Source: Microvirga brassicacearum (GTDB lineage Bacteria > Pseudomonadota > Alphaproteobacteria > Rhizobiales > Beijerinckiaceae). From it: DNA of 64,000 nt. The stretch covers positions 62,001 through 126,000 of the forward strand of contig NZ_VCMV01000002.1 of the NCBI RefSeq assembly GCF_008757455.1, given 5' to 3'. Positions 48,556-58,219 of the stretch are shown piece by piece (position 1 is the first letter of the stretch; each line of letters begins with the position of its first letter). Made by a program: the position numbers and the translations under genes. A model generated the notes under the pieces. It saw nothing but the letters and a program-made list of their open reading frames with translations, made no database searches and had not been told where the DNA came from.

Positions 48556-49452
48556 TCAGATCGCCTTGCCCATCCGCCCGGCCAGATCCTGGATGAACTG
48601 CCACGCCGTGCGCCCGGACCGCGCGCCACGGGTCGTTGCCCATTCGAGGGCCTCCGCGCGCGTGGTATCGCGATCGACGTCGAGGCCGATATGGGCCACA
48701 TAGGCGAAGACCATATCGAGATACTCGTCCTGGCTGCATTTGTGGAAGCCGAGCCAGAGGCCGAACCGGTCCGACAGGGACACCTTTTCCTCGACCGCTT
48801 CGCCGGGATTGATCGCCGTCGAGCGTTCGTTGTCCATCATGTCGCGCGGCATCAGGTGACGGCGGTTCGAGGTGGCGTAGAAGATCACGTTGTCGGGCCG
48901 TCCCTCGATACCGCCTTCGAGCACCGCTTTCAGGGACTTGTAGGAGGTGTCATCCGAATCGAAGGAGAGATCGTCGCAGAAGATGATGAAGCGGTGCGGG
49001 TCGGCGCGGAGCAGGCCCATCAGGTCCGGCAACGTCTCGATGTCCTCCCGGTGGATCTCGATCAGCTTCAGCGGACGCTCATCCCGCTCCCGCAGGTGAT
49101 TGATTTCCGCGTGGACGGCCTTGACCAGCGACGACTTGCCCATGCCCCGGGCGCCCCACAGGAGCGCATTGTTGGCGGGCAGGCCCCTGGCGAAGCGCTG
49201 GGTGTTCTCGGACAGGATGTCCCGCACCCGGTCGATTCCCCGCAGCAGGCTCATCTCGACGCGGTTCACCTTCGGCACCGGCGCGAGCCGGCGCCCGGCC
49301 GCGTGCCACACGAAGGCGTCGGCGCTGGTGAAATTGGCATCGAGCCTTGCGGGCGGGGCGATCCGCTCCAGAGCGTCGGCGATGCGTTGGAAAAGCGCCA
49401 GAGTTTCGGGAGAAACAGGGGAGGAGGGCGGCGTGGAGGATGCGTGGGACAT
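48556..49452 (-). CDS. DUF815-family AAA ATPase
   Basis: A 298-residue P-loop ATPase. Walker A is WGARGMGKSSLVKA, the Walker B region is RFIIFCDDLSF, and sensor 1 is VIFYATSNRRHL; LSDRFGLWLGFH is a conserved family block. Function is unassigned; the fold is close to the AAA+ helicase loaders and chaperones. It is the only minus-strand gene within the nlpD-secDF stretch and is divergent from yajC. Confidence 0.88.
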   Translation of the reverse strand: MSHASSTPPSSPVSPETLALFQRIADALERIAPPARLDANFTSADAFVWHAAGRRLAPVPKVNRVEMSLLRGIDRVRDILSENTQRFARGLPANNALLWGARGMGKSSLVKAVHAEINHLRERDERPLKLIEIHREDIETLPDLMGLLRADPHRFIIFCDDLSFDSDDTSYKSLKAVLEGGIEGRPDNVIFYATSNRRHLMPRDMMDNERSTAINPGEAVEEKVSLSDRFGLWLGFHKCSQDEYLDMVFAYVAHIGLDVDRDTTRAEALEWATTRGARSGRTAWQFIQDLAGRMGKAI

Positions 49453-49631
49453 GGGTGCTCGAATGGCTGAATGCCGTGTTTAGCGTAACTGCCGGGGAGG
49501 GTCCATGCAGAGCTCCTTTGGAAAAGCCCGCAACTTCATTGATTTCGTGAGGTCGATCGGTATAGTCCGCCACGTTTCAACCCCCATTTGGCGCGGGTGG
49601 GCAGCGTCACGCCCGCCACGCGCCATCATCC

Positions 49632-49979
49632 ATGGAGAGCCACTTGTTCATTTCGCCCGCTTACGCTCAAGGGTTTCTCGGTGGGGATGGGGCGACTTCG
49701 CTCATCACGAATCTCGTCCCGTTTATCCTCATTTTCGTCATCATGTGGTTCCTCATCATCCGTCCGCAGCAGAAGCGGGTGCGCGAGCATCAGGAGATGA
49801 TCAAGAACGTGCGTCGCGGCGACACGATCGTCACCACGGGCGGCATCATCGGCAAGGTGACCAAGGTCATCGACGGCACGCCGGATATCGACGTGGAAAT
49901 CGCCAACGGCGTCAACGTCAAGGTGGCCCGCGCCATGATCTCCGAGGTGCGCACCAAGGGCGAGCCGGTCAAGGCCTGA
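49632..49979 (+). CDS. yajC: preprotein translocase subunit YajC
   Basis: A 115-residue accessory subunit of SecDF. One membrane helix (about residues 25-44: LVPFILIFVIMWFLIIRPQQKR) is followed by a small cytoplasmic domain with RRGDTIVTTGGIIGKV. The ATG at 49632 is reported; a TTG at 49644 behind GGAG would give the N-terminus (M)FISPAYAQ that is standard in alphaproteobacteria and may be the true start. secD follows 73 bases downstream. Confidence 0.94.
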   Translation: MESHLFISPAYAQGFLGGDGATSLITNLVPFILIFVIMWFLIIRPQQKRVREHQEMIKNVRRGDTIVTTGGIIGKVTKVIDGTPDIDVEIANGVNVKVARAMISEVRTKGEPVKA

Positions 49980-50052
49980 CCATCGGCTGTCGCCGATGAA
50001 TTGGCTGCCGCCGACAAACCGGCTGTCGCGTTAATAAAAGGTTGAGCTGACG

Positions 50053-51660
50053 ATGCTGCGCTTCTCGAAATCGAAGATCATCTTCACGGTGGGGATCATC
50101 GTCATCGGCCTGTTGCTCGCCGTTCCGAGCATGATGAGCCGCGAGCAGCGCGAGTCGTTCCAGCGCTCGCTGCCCAATTGGGTGCCGTCGTGGCTGATCC
50201 CGTCCCGCGCCATCGTGCTCGGCCTCGACCTGCAGGGCGGTTCGCACGTCCTGCTCGAGGTCGATGTGCCGGATCTGATGCGCACGCAGACCACGCAGCT
50301 CCGCGACGACATTCGCCGGATCCTGCGCGAGACGCGCGTGACGCCGCAGGGCGGCATCCAGCTGACCCCGCGCGGGGCCCAGATCCGGGTCCCCGATGTG
50401 GCCGATCGCGACCGGGTTCTGCCGAAGCTGCGCGAGCTGGGGCAACCCCTCGGCAGCGCCATTCTGGGCCAGGGCGGCGGCCGCGATATCGAGGTGTCGG
50501 TGACGCCCGAAGGCCTCATTGCGCTGACCTATTCGGAAGGGGGTGTGAACGAGAAGGTTCGCCGCGCCGTCGACCAGGCCATCGAAGTCATCCGCCGCCG
50601 TATCGACGTGACGGGCACGACCGAGCCCAGCATTCAGCGGCAGGGCGCAGATCGCATTCTCGTCCAGGTTCCGGGCTTGCAGGATCCGCAGCGGCTGAAA
50701 GAACTTCTCGGCCGCACGGCCAAGCTCGAATTCCGCCTGCTGGCGCAACCGGGCGCTGCCGATGTGGACATGCTGCCGATGAAGGAAGAGGGCGGCAACC
50801 GTGTTCCCGTCGAGCGCCGCGTCATCGTCGACGGCAGCGATCTGGTGGATGCGCAACCCGCCTTCGACAGCCGCACCAACGAACCCATCGTCAATTTCCG
50901 CTTCAACGTCCGCGGCGCGCAACGCTTCGGCCAAGCGACCACGGAGGCAATCGGCCGTCCGCTCGCGATCGTGCTCGACAACGAGGTGATCTCCGCGCCG
51001 ACCATCCAGTCCGCGATCACCGGGGGCGCCGGACAGATCTCCGGCCGCTTCACGGTCCAGCAGGTCAACGACCTGTCGGTGCTGCTGCGCGCCGGTGCCC
51101 TGCCGGCGAAGCTCACCATCGTCGAGGAACGCACCGTGGGTCCGGGCCTCGGGCAGGATTCGATCGAGGCCGGCAAGAAGGCGACCTATGTGGCGACGAT
51201 CTTCGTCGTGATCTTCATGTTCGCGACCTACGGCCTGTTCGGCCTGTTCGCCAATATCGCGCTCGTCGTCCATGTCGGCCTGATCTTCGGCCTCATGTCC
51301 ATTCTCGAGGCGACGCTGACGCTTCCGGGTATCGCCGGCATTGTGCTCACCATCGGCACGGCGGTCGATTCCAACGTGCTCATCTACGAGCGCATCCGCG
51401 AGGAATTCAAAGCCGGACGATCGATGGTGTCCGCCATTCAGGCGGGCTTCGACCGCGCCTTCGCCACCATCGTGGATTCCAACAGCACCATGGCGATCGC
51501 CGCCGTGATCCTGTTCTTCCTCGGCTCGGGGCCGGTGCGCGGCTTCGCGGTCGTCTTCATTCTCGGCATCCTGACGACGGTTCTCACCGCCGTGACCCTG
51601 ACGCGCATGATGATTGCGCTCTGGTACCATTGGATGCGTCCAAAAACCCTTCCGTTCTAA
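50053..51660 (+). CDS. secD: protein translocase subunit SecD
   Basis: The 535-residue RND-type subunit uses the proton gradient to pull exported chains into the periplasm. An N-terminal helix (residues 10-27) is followed by GLDLQGGSHVLLEVD, the large periplasmic P1 domain, and five helices with the D5-type signature GIVLTIGTAVDSNVLIYERIREE, where the Asp is needed for proton flow. An upstream TTGAGC lies just ahead of the ATG. secF follows after 12 bases with a good ribosome site. Confidence 0.97.
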   Translation: MLRFSKSKIIFTVGIIVIGLLLAVPSMMSREQRESFQRSLPNWVPSWLIPSRAIVLGLDLQGGSHVLLEVDVPDLMRTQTTQLRDDIRRILRETRVTPQGGIQLTPRGAQIRVPDVADRDRVLPKLRELGQPLGSAILGQGGGRDIEVSVTPEGLIALTYSEGGVNEKVRRAVDQAIEVIRRRIDVTGTTEPSIQRQGADRILVQVPGLQDPQRLKELLGRTAKLEFRLLAQPGAADVDMLPMKEEGGNRVPVERRVIVDGSDLVDAQPAFDSRTNEPIVNFRFNVRGAQRFGQATTEAIGRPLAIVLDNEVISAPTIQSAITGGAGQISGRFTVQQVNDLSVLLRAGALPAKLTIVEERTVGPGLGQDSIEAGKKATYVATIFVVIFMFATYGLFGLFANIALVVHVGLIFGLMSILEATLTLPGIAGIVLTIGTAVDSNVLIYERIREEFKAGRSMVSAIQAGFDRAFATIVDSNSTMAIAAVILFFLGSGPVRGFAVVFILGILTTVLTAVTLTRMMIALWYHWMRPKTLPF

Positions 51661-51672
51661 GGAGCTCTCATC

Positions 51673-52611
51673 GTGCGCCTCATCCGGCTTTGGCCCGACG
51701 ACTCCCGTTTCGACTTCATGAAGTTTCGGCGGTTCTCGTTCCCGCTCTCCGCCCTCTTCTCAGTGGTGACAGTTGTCCTGCTGCTGACGGTCGGCCTGAA
51801 TTTCGGTATCGATTTCAAGGGCGGCACGCTCATGGAGCTGCAGGCGAAATCCGGCCAGGCCGATGTCGGCAAGGTCCGCCAGGCGGCCGACAGCTTCGGC
51901 TTCGGCGAGGTCGAGGTGCAGGAATTCGGCACCGCGGGGGGAATCTCGCTGCGCTTCGCCATCCAGGAAGGCGGCGAAGCCGCCCAGAGCGCCGTCGTGC
52001 AGAAGGCGCGCGACACTTTTGGGGCGGAATACGAGTTCCAGCGCGTCGAGACGGTCGGTCCGCGCGTCTCCGGCGAACTCGTGCAATCCGGCACCGTCGG
52101 CATCATCCTGGCGGTCATCGCGGTGCTGTTCTATCTCTGGTTCCGTTTCGAGCGCGAACTGGCTGTCGGCGCGATCATCGGCACGCTCCACGACATCGTG
52201 CTGACGCTCGGCTTCTTCGTCATCACGCGCCACGAATTCAACATGACGTCCATCGCGGCGATCCTGACGATCGTCGGCTATTCGCTGAACGAGACCGTGG
52301 TGGTGTTCGACCGCACGCGCGAACTCATGCGCCGTTACAAGACGATGCCATCCGTCGATCTGTTGAACCTGTCGATCAACAACACCATGTCGCGCACCGT
52401 GATGACGGCCGTGACCACGGCCTTGTCGCTGCTGGCGCTGGTGCTCTTCGGCGGGCGCGCCATCGAAGGCTTCGCCCAGGTGATGCTGTATGGTGTTGTG
52501 ATCTGCACCTATTCGGCGATCTGCATTTCGTCGCCGATGCTGATCTATATCGGGCTTCGCGGCTCGGAAGCCACCAAAACGGTCGGCGGCAAGGTCGCGC
52601 CGGCGGAGTAG
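51673..52611 (+). CDS. secF: protein translocase subunit SecF
   Basis: A 312-residue partner of SecD with six membrane helices. The family block LNFGIDFKGGTLMEL lies near residue 40 and the C-terminal helices contain IVGYSLNETVVVFDRTRE. The GTG start at 51673 is preceded by AGGAGCTC at a proper distance. Last of the yajC-secD-secF translocase genes; two short conserved genes follow with tight spacing. Confidence 0.96.
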   Translation: MRLIRLWPDDSRFDFMKFRRFSFPLSALFSVVTVVLLLTVGLNFGIDFKGGTLMELQAKSGQADVGKVRQAADSFGFGEVEVQEFGTAGGISLRFAIQEGGEAAQSAVVQKARDTFGAEYEFQRVETVGPRVSGELVQSGTVGIILAVIAVLFYLWFRFERELAVGAIIGTLHDIVLTLGFFVITRHEFNMTSIAAILTIVGYSLNETVVVFDRTRELMRRYKTMPSVDLLNLSINNTMSRTVMTAVTTALSLLALVLFGGRAIEGFAQVMLYGVVICTYSAICISSPMLIYIGLRGSEATKTVGGKVAPAE

Positions 52612-52615
52612 ATCG

Positions 52616-53002
52616 ATGAGTGGCGGCCGGATTTACGACGGCTTTGTTCCAGGGCGTCATTTAATTGACGCCTATGGCAATGGCGGCTTCCGTTTCGCCG
52701 AAATGTCCCATCGCGGTTCGATTCTCGCGTTGCCGTCCGGCATCGTTGCGTGGCCTGTGACCGCCATGTCGGATGTCACGGCGGAGAACCTCGCGCCCGT
52801 TTTCGCGCAGGGCACTGAACTCGAGTTGCTGCTCTTCGGGACCGGGCTCGAAATCGTGGCGCTTCCCGAGACGTTGCGCGCGCGCTTTCGTGCCGCCGGC
52901 ATCGGGCTCGATGTGATGCAGACGGGTGCTGCGGCGCGCACCTACAACATCCTGCTGGCGGAAAACCGCAAGGTCGGCGCGGCGCTGATCGCCGTGGCCT
53001 GA
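52616..53002 (+). CDS. Mth938-like domain protein (NDUFAF3 homologue)
   Basis: A 128-residue single-domain protein. Signatures are IDAYGNGGFRFAE, GSILALPSGIVAWPV, ELLLFGTGLEIVALPE and the C-terminal TGAAARTYNILLAENRKVGAALI. The human homologue NDUFAF3 is an assembly factor of respiratory complex I; the bacterial role is unproven. It begins four bases after the secF stop and ends one base before the next gene, so it is co-expressed with the translocase genes. Confidence 0.88.
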   Translation: MSGGRIYDGFVPGRHLIDAYGNGGFRFAEMSHRGSILALPSGIVAWPVTAMSDVTAENLAPVFAQGTELELLLFGTGLEIVALPETLRARFRAAGIGLDVMQTGAAARTYNILLAENRKVGAALIAVA

Positions 53003-53003
53003 C

Positions 53004-53852
53004 ATGACAGACGACGCCCTGAATTTTGCCTATGCCCATTGCGAGGAACTTATCCGCGATGTGGATGAGGATCGTTTTCTTGCGGCACAGTTTTCGCCCG
53101 CCGACAAACGGCCCCACCTGTTTGCTCTTTACGCCTTCAGCCACGAGATCGCGCGCGTGCGCGATTCCGTCCGTGAGGCGATGATTGGCGAAATCCGGCT
53201 GCAATGGTGGCGCGATACGCTCCAGGGCGAAGCGCGCGGCGATGTGCGCGCCAACCCGATCGCGGCGGCGCTCGACGAAACGATCGTGAAATTTCGTCTG
53301 CCGCGGCAAGCATTGGTCGATCTCATCGATGCGCGCGTGTTCGACCTCTACGACGACCAGATGCCCACGGTGAACGATCTCGAGGGCTATTGCGGCGAGA
53401 CCTCGTCGAGCCTGCTTCGGCTCGCGTCCATCATCCTGTGCGGCGGGGCCGATCCTGGCAGTGCGGATGCGGCCGGCCATGCGGGGGTCGCCTACGCCAT
53501 GACGGGATTGCTGCGCGCGTTTCCGTGGCATGCGCGCCGGGGCCAGGTTTTCGTCCCGACTGACATCCTGGCGCGTCATGGTGTCGTGCGCGACGACATC
53601 ATCAGCGGGCGCGGCGGCCCGGGCCTGACGGGAGCGCTGGCGGACATGCGCGCCGTCGCCCGCTGGCACATGGAACAGACGCGCAGCCTGCGCAGCACCA
53701 TTCGGCCCGAGACAAGGCCAGTCTACCGTCTCCTTGCGCTCGTCGAGCCGTATCTGAGGCGGATGGAGCGGGCCGATTACGACCCGTTCACCACGCCCGT
53801 CGACATCGCCAAGTGGCGCAAGATCTGGTTCCTGTGGCGGGGCTGGTCATAG
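53004..53852 (+). CDS. squalene/phytoene synthase-like protein (NDUFAF6 homologue)
   Basis: A 282-residue all-helical protein of the trans-isoprenyl synthase fold. The first Asp-rich motif of true synthases is replaced: the region reads AFSHEIARVRDSV, and the second site reads ARVFDLYDDQ. These changes match the NDUFAF6 branch, a complex I assembly factor in mitochondria, rather than an active carotenoid enzyme. No carotenoid genes are near. It follows the NDUFAF3 homologue by one base. Confidence 0.85.
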   Translation: MTDDALNFAYAHCEELIRDVDEDRFLAAQFSPADKRPHLFALYAFSHEIARVRDSVREAMIGEIRLQWWRDTLQGEARGDVRANPIAAALDETIVKFRLPRQALVDLIDARVFDLYDDQMPTVNDLEGYCGETSSSLLRLASIILCGGADPGSADAAGHAGVAYAMTGLLRAFPWHARRGQVFVPTDILARHGVVRDDIISGRGGPGLTGALADMRAVARWHMEQTRSLRSTIRPETRPVYRLLALVEPYLRRMERADYDPFTTPVDIAKWRKIWFLWRGWS

Positions 53853-54229
53853 GCCGGCCCACCGCCGCGACGGCCGGTTTGCATGTTCGCGCCTCTCCTC
53901 CCCCTTGCGGGGAGGAGCTGGAGGTGGGGGTCGAACGACCGGGTGGTTCCGGAATCGGAACGCCGTATCGCCGTTCGAAAACACGCGGTTTCGAGGAGCG
54001 CTTCGACTTTCCGACCCCCACCCTGACCCTCCCCGCAAGGGGGAGGGAAAGGACCGCTTGAGCCTTCATCGCCTCCGCCGTTTTGCCGAGGACGAAGGAG
54101 CGGACAATTCACACCCGCCATCGCCCTTTCCGGAAGATGCCCTTTTTCCAACACGGTTGCCGTGTTAACGCGTTGCAGGGATGTGAGGACGGCCACGCTT
54201 GGCCGGTCTATCGAGAGCGTGGACGCGAT
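53853..54229. other. gene-free stretch between the NDUFAF6 homologue and DUF2155 gene
   Basis: These 377 bases hold the inverted-repeat element described separately (53895-54047) and about 180 bases of presumed leader for the DUF2155 gene. Open frames running through it are low-complexity by-products of the repeat. No tRNA or convincing promoter was found. Confidence 0.6.
53895..54047. repeat. intergenic inverted-repeat element (TCCCC-CTTG-CGGGGA type)
   Basis: The left end has the hairpin CTCCTCCCC/GGGGAGGAG (53897-53919) then GGAGGTGGGGGTCG; the right end is its mirror, CGACCCCCACCCTGACCC followed by the hairpin CCCTCCCC/GGGGGAGGG (54027-54047). About 75 bases of spacer separate the outer arms. 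This looks like a mobile or REP-type element family, with relatives widespread in alphaproteobacterial intergenic DNA. Confidence 0.75.
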
Positions 54230-54841
54230 ATGGATTTCGGATGGAAGCGGGCCGCCCTGGTGCTCGCAGCTTTGATCGGCGGCGCGAGCGGCGCTCAGGC
54301 GGACCGGATCAAGAATCCGACCGCGGTCTTTTCCGGCCTCGACAAGATCACCGGCCGCATCGTCTCGTTCGAAGTCGGCATCGACGAGACGGTTCAGTTC
54401 GGCGCCTTGCGCATGCAATCCCGCGTCTGCTTTACCAAGCCGCCCAACGAGAACCCCAACACCACATCGTTTGTCGAGGTCGAGGAGAGCGGCACGGACG
54501 GCAAGTCCCGCAAGGTCTTCTCCGGCTGGATGTTTGCGTCGAGCCCCGGCCTCCACGGCATCGAGCACCCGGTCTACGACATCTGGCTCGTGGATTGCAA
54601 AGGCGGCAGGGAAATCATCCCCGAGCCCAAGGAAGCCGCAGAGGAACTGCCGCCGATCGATGAGACTCGTCCGGTCGCAACGGAAGCCTCTCGGCCCGGC
54701 GACATTCTGGCTCCCGGGGTCGACGCCCAGACCGCGCCGCCTCCGCCGCCGATCGAGACGGCCCCTTTGCGTCCGCAGGCTCCGGTCCGCCGCGCGCCGG
54801 TTGCCCCGGTCATCAACAATGATCGGTCGAACGACCGCTAG
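54230..54841 (+). CDS. DUF2155-family exported protein
   Basis: A 203-residue precursor with a signal peptide (residues 1-23, cleavage after AQA). The conserved domain covers about residues 27-125: NPTAVFSGLDKITGRI, FGALRMQSRVCFTKPPNENP, then SGWMFASSPGLHGIEHPVYD and the end VDCK, with two cysteines likely forming a disulfide. A Pro/Ala-rich tail of about 70 residues follows. The family is confined mainly to alphaproteobacteria and has no known role. Confidence 0.85.
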   Translation: MDFGWKRAALVLAALIGGASGAQADRIKNPTAVFSGLDKITGRIVSFEVGIDETVQFGALRMQSRVCFTKPPNENPNTTSFVEVEESGTDGKSRKVFSGWMFASSPGLHGIEHPVYDIWLVDCKGGREIIPEPKEAAEELPPIDETRPVATEASRPGDILAPGVDAQTAPPPPPIETAPLRPQAPVRRAPVAPVINNDRSNDR

Positions 54842-54860
54842 TGTTTGAGAGAACTGCCGT

Positions 54861-55544
54861 CTAGCGACTGTCCGCCTCGGCGATCGCCGCGAGGACTTCG
54901 TTGCCGCTGACGGCGGTGTCCAGCGGCCAGACGTCCCATTGCGCATCGTGGTCCATGGCCGCGCGAAGCAATTGTTTGTAATTGCGCCGCGGCACCTCGA
55001 TGGCGCCGAATTGCGCCAGATGCGGCGTCACGAATTGCGTGTCGAGCAGGGTGAAACCACCCTTCCTGAGCCGTGCGACCAGGTGGACCAGCGCCACCTT
55101 TGAAGCGTCGCGCTCCCGGTGAAACATGCTTTCGCCGAAGAACGCCCCTTGCAGGCGCACTCCGTACAGCCCGCCCACGAGACGGTCGTCGCGATAGACC
55201 TCGACGGTATGGCAGAAGCCGGCGTCGAACAGTTCCCCGTAGAGCCGGCGGATGCGACCGCTGATCCAGGTTTTCTCGCGGTCGAATCCCGGTGCCGCGC
55301 AGGCGGCGATGACCGCATCGAAATCCTCGTCGACGCGGATATCGAAGATGTCGGAACGGATGGTCCGCGCCAGGCGCTTCGAAATGTGGAAGCCGCGCAA
55401 AGGAATGATGCCGCGCTCGCGCGGTTCGACCCAGAACAGGGTCGGGTCGTCGGCATCCTCGGCCATCGGGAAGATTCCCGCCGCATATGCCCGGAGAAGG
55501 ATCTCGGGGGTGATTTCGAGCGCGCGATCCGAGGCTCTGCTCAT
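54861..55544 (-). CDS. aat: leucyl/phenylalanyl-tRNA-protein transferase
   Basis: Adds Leu or Phe to N-terminal Lys or Arg of proteins, marking them for ClpAP (N-degron pathway). The 227-residue protein has the typical opening [14 protein letters not shown], then [32 protein letters not shown] with the catalytic Glu region, and [16 protein letters not shown]. It converges on the DUF2155 gene with 19 bases between stops. Confidence 0.95.
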   Translation of the reverse strand: MSRASDRALEITPEILLRAYAAGIFPMAEDADDPTLFWVEPRERGIIPLRGFHISKRLARTIRSDIFDIRVDEDFDAVIAACAAPGFDREKTWISGRIRRLYGELFDAGFCHTVEVYRDDRLVGGLYGVRLQGAFFGESMFHRERDASKVALVHLVARLRKGGFTLLDTQFVTPHLAQFGAIEVPRRNYKQLLRAAMDHDAQWDVWPLDTAVSGNEVLAAIAEADSR

Positions 55545-55657
55545 GCAACTAAAACCCGCTCATTGCCTGTCCAGATTAAGCCGAGCCGGGCCCGATGTCA
55601 CACGGGTAAAACCAAGTTGTGATCATGCGAGGAGGACGATTCCCGCCCGGGGACTCG

Positions 55658-57022
55658 TCAGATGTTGTCCACGTCCTCGATTCCGCCGGTCTTGAGGAAA
55701 TGCTCCAGCCAGTGGATGTCGTATTGGCCGTTCTGAATGTCGGGATTGCGCACGAGGGTCCGAAACAGCGGCAAGGTCGTATCGACGCCGTCGACCACGA
55801 ACTCGTCGAGCGCCCGGCGCAGCCGCATCAGGCATTCGTTGCGCGTGCGGCCATGGACGATGAGCTTGCCGACGAGCGAGTCGTAATGCGGCGGAATGCG
55901 GTAGCCCTGATAGGCCGCCGAATCGACGCGCACGCCGAGACCGCCCGGCGTATGGAAATAGCTGATCGTGCCGGGCGAGGGGCGAAACGTCGAGGGATGC
56001 TCGGCATTGACCCGGCATTCGATGGCGTGGCCATCGAACCGGACGTCGCTCTGCTTGACCGACAGGGGGGCGCCAGCGGCGATCCGGATCTGCTCGTTGA
56101 CCAGATCGATCCCGGTGATCATCTCCGTCACCGGATGCTCGACCTGGATGCGGGTGTTCATCTCGATGAAGTAGAACTCGCCGTCCTCGTAAAGGAACTC
56201 GATGGTGCCGGCGCCGCTATATTGCATGTCCTGCATGGCCTTGGCGCAGACATTGCCAATGCGCTCGCGCATTTCGACGTTGAGGGCAGGCGAGGGGCCT
56301 TCCTCCCAGACCTTCTGGTGCCGGCGCTGGAGCGAGCAATCGCGCTCGCCGAGGTGGATGGCATTGCCGCGGCCGTCGCCCAGGACTTGGATTTCGATGT
56401 GACGCGGTTTTTCGAGGAATTTTTCGATGTAGACAGCATCGTCGCCGAAGGCCGCCTTGGCCTCGGTCCGCGCGGTCTGGAGGGCATGGACGAGGTCCGC
56501 TTCTGTCCGCGCCACCTTCATGCCGCGACCGCCACCGCCTGCCGCCGCCTTGATGATGACCGGGTAGCCGATCTCCTTGGCGATGCGCATGGCTTCGCCC
56601 TCGTCGGTGACGCCGCCCTCGGAGCCGGGAACGCACGGGATGCCGAGGCGCTTGGCCGTCCGCTTGGCCTCGATCTTGTCGCCCATGATGCGGATATGTT
56701 CGGCCTTGGGGCCGATGAACGCGATGTGGTGATGCTCGAGCACCTCCGCGAAACGCGCGTTTTCCGAGAGGAAGCCGTAGCCGGGGTGGATGGCGTCCGC
56801 GCCGGTGATCTCGCATGCGGCGATCAGGGCCGGAATGTTGAGGTAGCTATCCCGGGCGGCCGGCGGCCCGATGCAGACGCTCTCGTCGGCGAGGCGCACA
56901 TGCATGGCGTCGGCATCGGCGGTGGAGTGAACCGCCACGGTGGCGATGCCGAGCTCCTTTGCGGCCCGCAGGATTCGCAGGGCGATCTCGCCCCGGTTGG
57001 CGATGAGGATCTTGTCGAACAT
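55658..57022 (-). CDS. accC: acetyl-CoA carboxylase biotin carboxylase subunit
   Basis: Carboxylates the biotin on AccB with bicarbonate and ATP, the first half-reaction of fatty-acid synthesis. The protein has about 454 residues: [17 protein letters not shown] at the start, the ATP-grasp Gly-rich loop [13 protein letters not shown], then [16 protein letters not shown] with the catalytic Glu and Arg. Starts at 57028 (overlapping the accB stop as TGATG) and 57022 are both plausible; the second matches the family N-terminus. Confidence 0.96.
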   Translation of the reverse strand: MFDKILIANRGEIALRILRAAKELGIATVAVHSTADADAMHVRLADESVCIGPPAARDSYLNIPALIAACEITGADAIHPGYGFLSENARFAEVLEHHHIAFIGPKAEHIRIMGDKIEAKRTAKRLGIPCVPGSEGGVTDEGEAMRIAKEIGYPVIIKAAAGGGGRGMKVARTEADLVHALQTARTEAKAAFGDDAVYIEKFLEKPRHIEIQVLGDGRGNAIHLGERDCSLQRRHQKVWEEGPSPALNVEMRERIGNVCAKAMQDMQYSGAGTIEFLYEDGEFYFIEMNTRIQVEHPVTEMITGIDLVNEQIRIAAGAPLSVKQSDVRFDGHAIECRVNAEHPSTFRPSPGTISYFHTPGGLGVRVDSAAYQGYRIPPHYDSLVGKLIVHGRTRNECLMRLRRALDEFVVDGVDTTLPLFRTLVRNPDIQNGQYDIHWLEHFLKTGGIEDVDNI

Positions 57023-57027
57023 TGCCA

Positions 57028-57504
57028 TCACTCGATGACGAGGAGCGGTTCGCCATATTCGACGGGCGTTCCGTCTTCGACATAGATCGCCGTCACGGTG
57101 CCGGCGCGCGGGGCCGTGATTTCGTTGAAGGTCTTCATGGCTTCCACCAGCAGCAACTTGTCGCCGACCTGCACCTTGGAGCCGACCTCGACGAAGTTCT
57201 TCGCCTCGGGCGAAGGCTTGCGATAGGCGGTGCCGACCATCGGCGACAGCACGGCGCCGGCATGGGCTGCGGCGGCCGCCCGCGCGGTCGAGGCGGCCTC
57301 GGCGACGGTCGGGGGCGGGGCGACGACCGCTGTTGGAATGGCTGGCGCGGGCGCGTAGGAGACGGCTGGCGCGGCGCTTATCATCCGCGCGACGCGAATG
57401 CGAAGGTCGCCTTTTTCAACTTCGATCTCGGTCAGATCCGTGTCGGAGATCAGTGCTGCGAGCTCGCGCACGAGATCGGGATCAAAAGGATTGTCTTTGG
57501 CCAT
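57028..57504 (-). CDS. accB: acetyl-CoA carboxylase biotin carboxyl carrier protein
   Basis: A 158-residue carrier. The C-terminal biotinyl domain (about residues 83-158) holds the biotinylated Lys124 in EAMKTFNEI, with the preceding protruding thumb around [16 protein letters not shown]. An Ala/Pro-rich linker joins it to a short N-terminal domain. It lies between aroQ and accC on the minus strand, the order found in many proteobacteria. Confidence 0.96.
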   Translation of the reverse strand: MAKDNPFDPDLVRELAALISDTDLTEIEVEKGDLRIRVARMISAAPAVSYAPAPAIPTAVVAPPPTVAEAASTARAAAAAHAGAVLSPMVGTAYRKPSPEAKNFVEVGSKVQVGDKLLLVEAMKTFNEITAPRAGTVTAIYVEDGTPVEYGEPLLVIE

Positions 57505-57547
57505 GAGGCTTGCCTCTAATCTTTGAGGAACGAATGCTTTGCGAGAA

Positions 57548-58015
57548 CTAATGCTTGGAAGGCTCGTCCTGCTGTGACCGCTCCGCCAGCGTGCGGTGGA
57601 CGGCCTCGAGACCCAGCAGGTAGCTCATCGGCCCGAAACCGCAGATCACCCCGAGCGATACCGGTGCGATCAGGGAGCGGTGGCGAATGGCCTCACGAGC
57701 ATGAACATTGGACAGGTGAACCTCGACCGTGGGAGCGCCGCTGCCCGCGATCGCGTCCCGGAGGGCGAGCGACGTGTGGGTATACGCGCCCGCATTGATG
57801 ACGATGCCGGCGCCCTGAGTGCCGGCTTCCTGGATCCAGTCGACCAGATGGCCCTCGTGATTAGACTGCCGGAAGGTCACTGATGCGCCCAACGTGCCCG
57901 CCTTCTCGCGCACCAGCCGCTCGATTTCCGCAAGCGTCGTGCTGCCGTAGATCTGCGGCTCTCTGCGGCCGAGAAGGTTGAGGTTGGGTCCGTTCAGGAC
58001 GTGGATCGTGATCAT
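57548..58015 (-). CDS. aroQ: type II 3-dehydroquinate dehydratase
   Basis: Third step of the shikimate pathway. The 155-residue protein forms a dodecamer in the family. Signatures are [19 protein letters not shown] with the catalytic Tyr, [32 protein letters not shown] and [11 protein letters not shown] with the catalytic His. First gene of the aroQ-accB-accC run. Confidence 0.96.
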   Translation of the reverse strand: MITIHVLNGPNLNLLGRREPQIYGSTTLAEIERLVREKAGTLGASVTFRQSNHEGHLVDWIQEAGTQGAGIVINAGAYTHTSLALRDAIAGSGAPTVEVHLSNVHAREAIRHRSLIAPVSLGVICGFGPMSYLLGLEAVHRTLAERSQQDEPSKH

Positions 58016-58219
58016 TGCGAAATGACTATTCCGGAAAGCGCCAAAAACTGGAGCCGAAAGGCCGTCTTAGCCAAAACGCCGCCGAGGGGGAAGGGTAAAA
58101 CCAAGTCTTTCCAAAGCCAGAGCCGCAGGGCGTGGTTCGGGAAGCGCTTCCGAACAGGCTCAAACCGGCGCGCAGCCTTGTTCCGCCAGGTATTCACGCC
58201 CTGCGCGACCGGTTCTCCA

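Noticed and set aside
50178..52619. 813-codon open frame spanning secD and secF
   Set aside because: Arg- and Pro-rich shadow in a second frame of two well-conserved genes; no ribosome site and no domain.
58135..58155. Imperfect palindrome GTTCGGGAAGC/GCTTCCGAAC upstream of aroQ
   Set aside because: It has one bulged base, no T tract and no repeat partner; too weak to call an operator or terminator.
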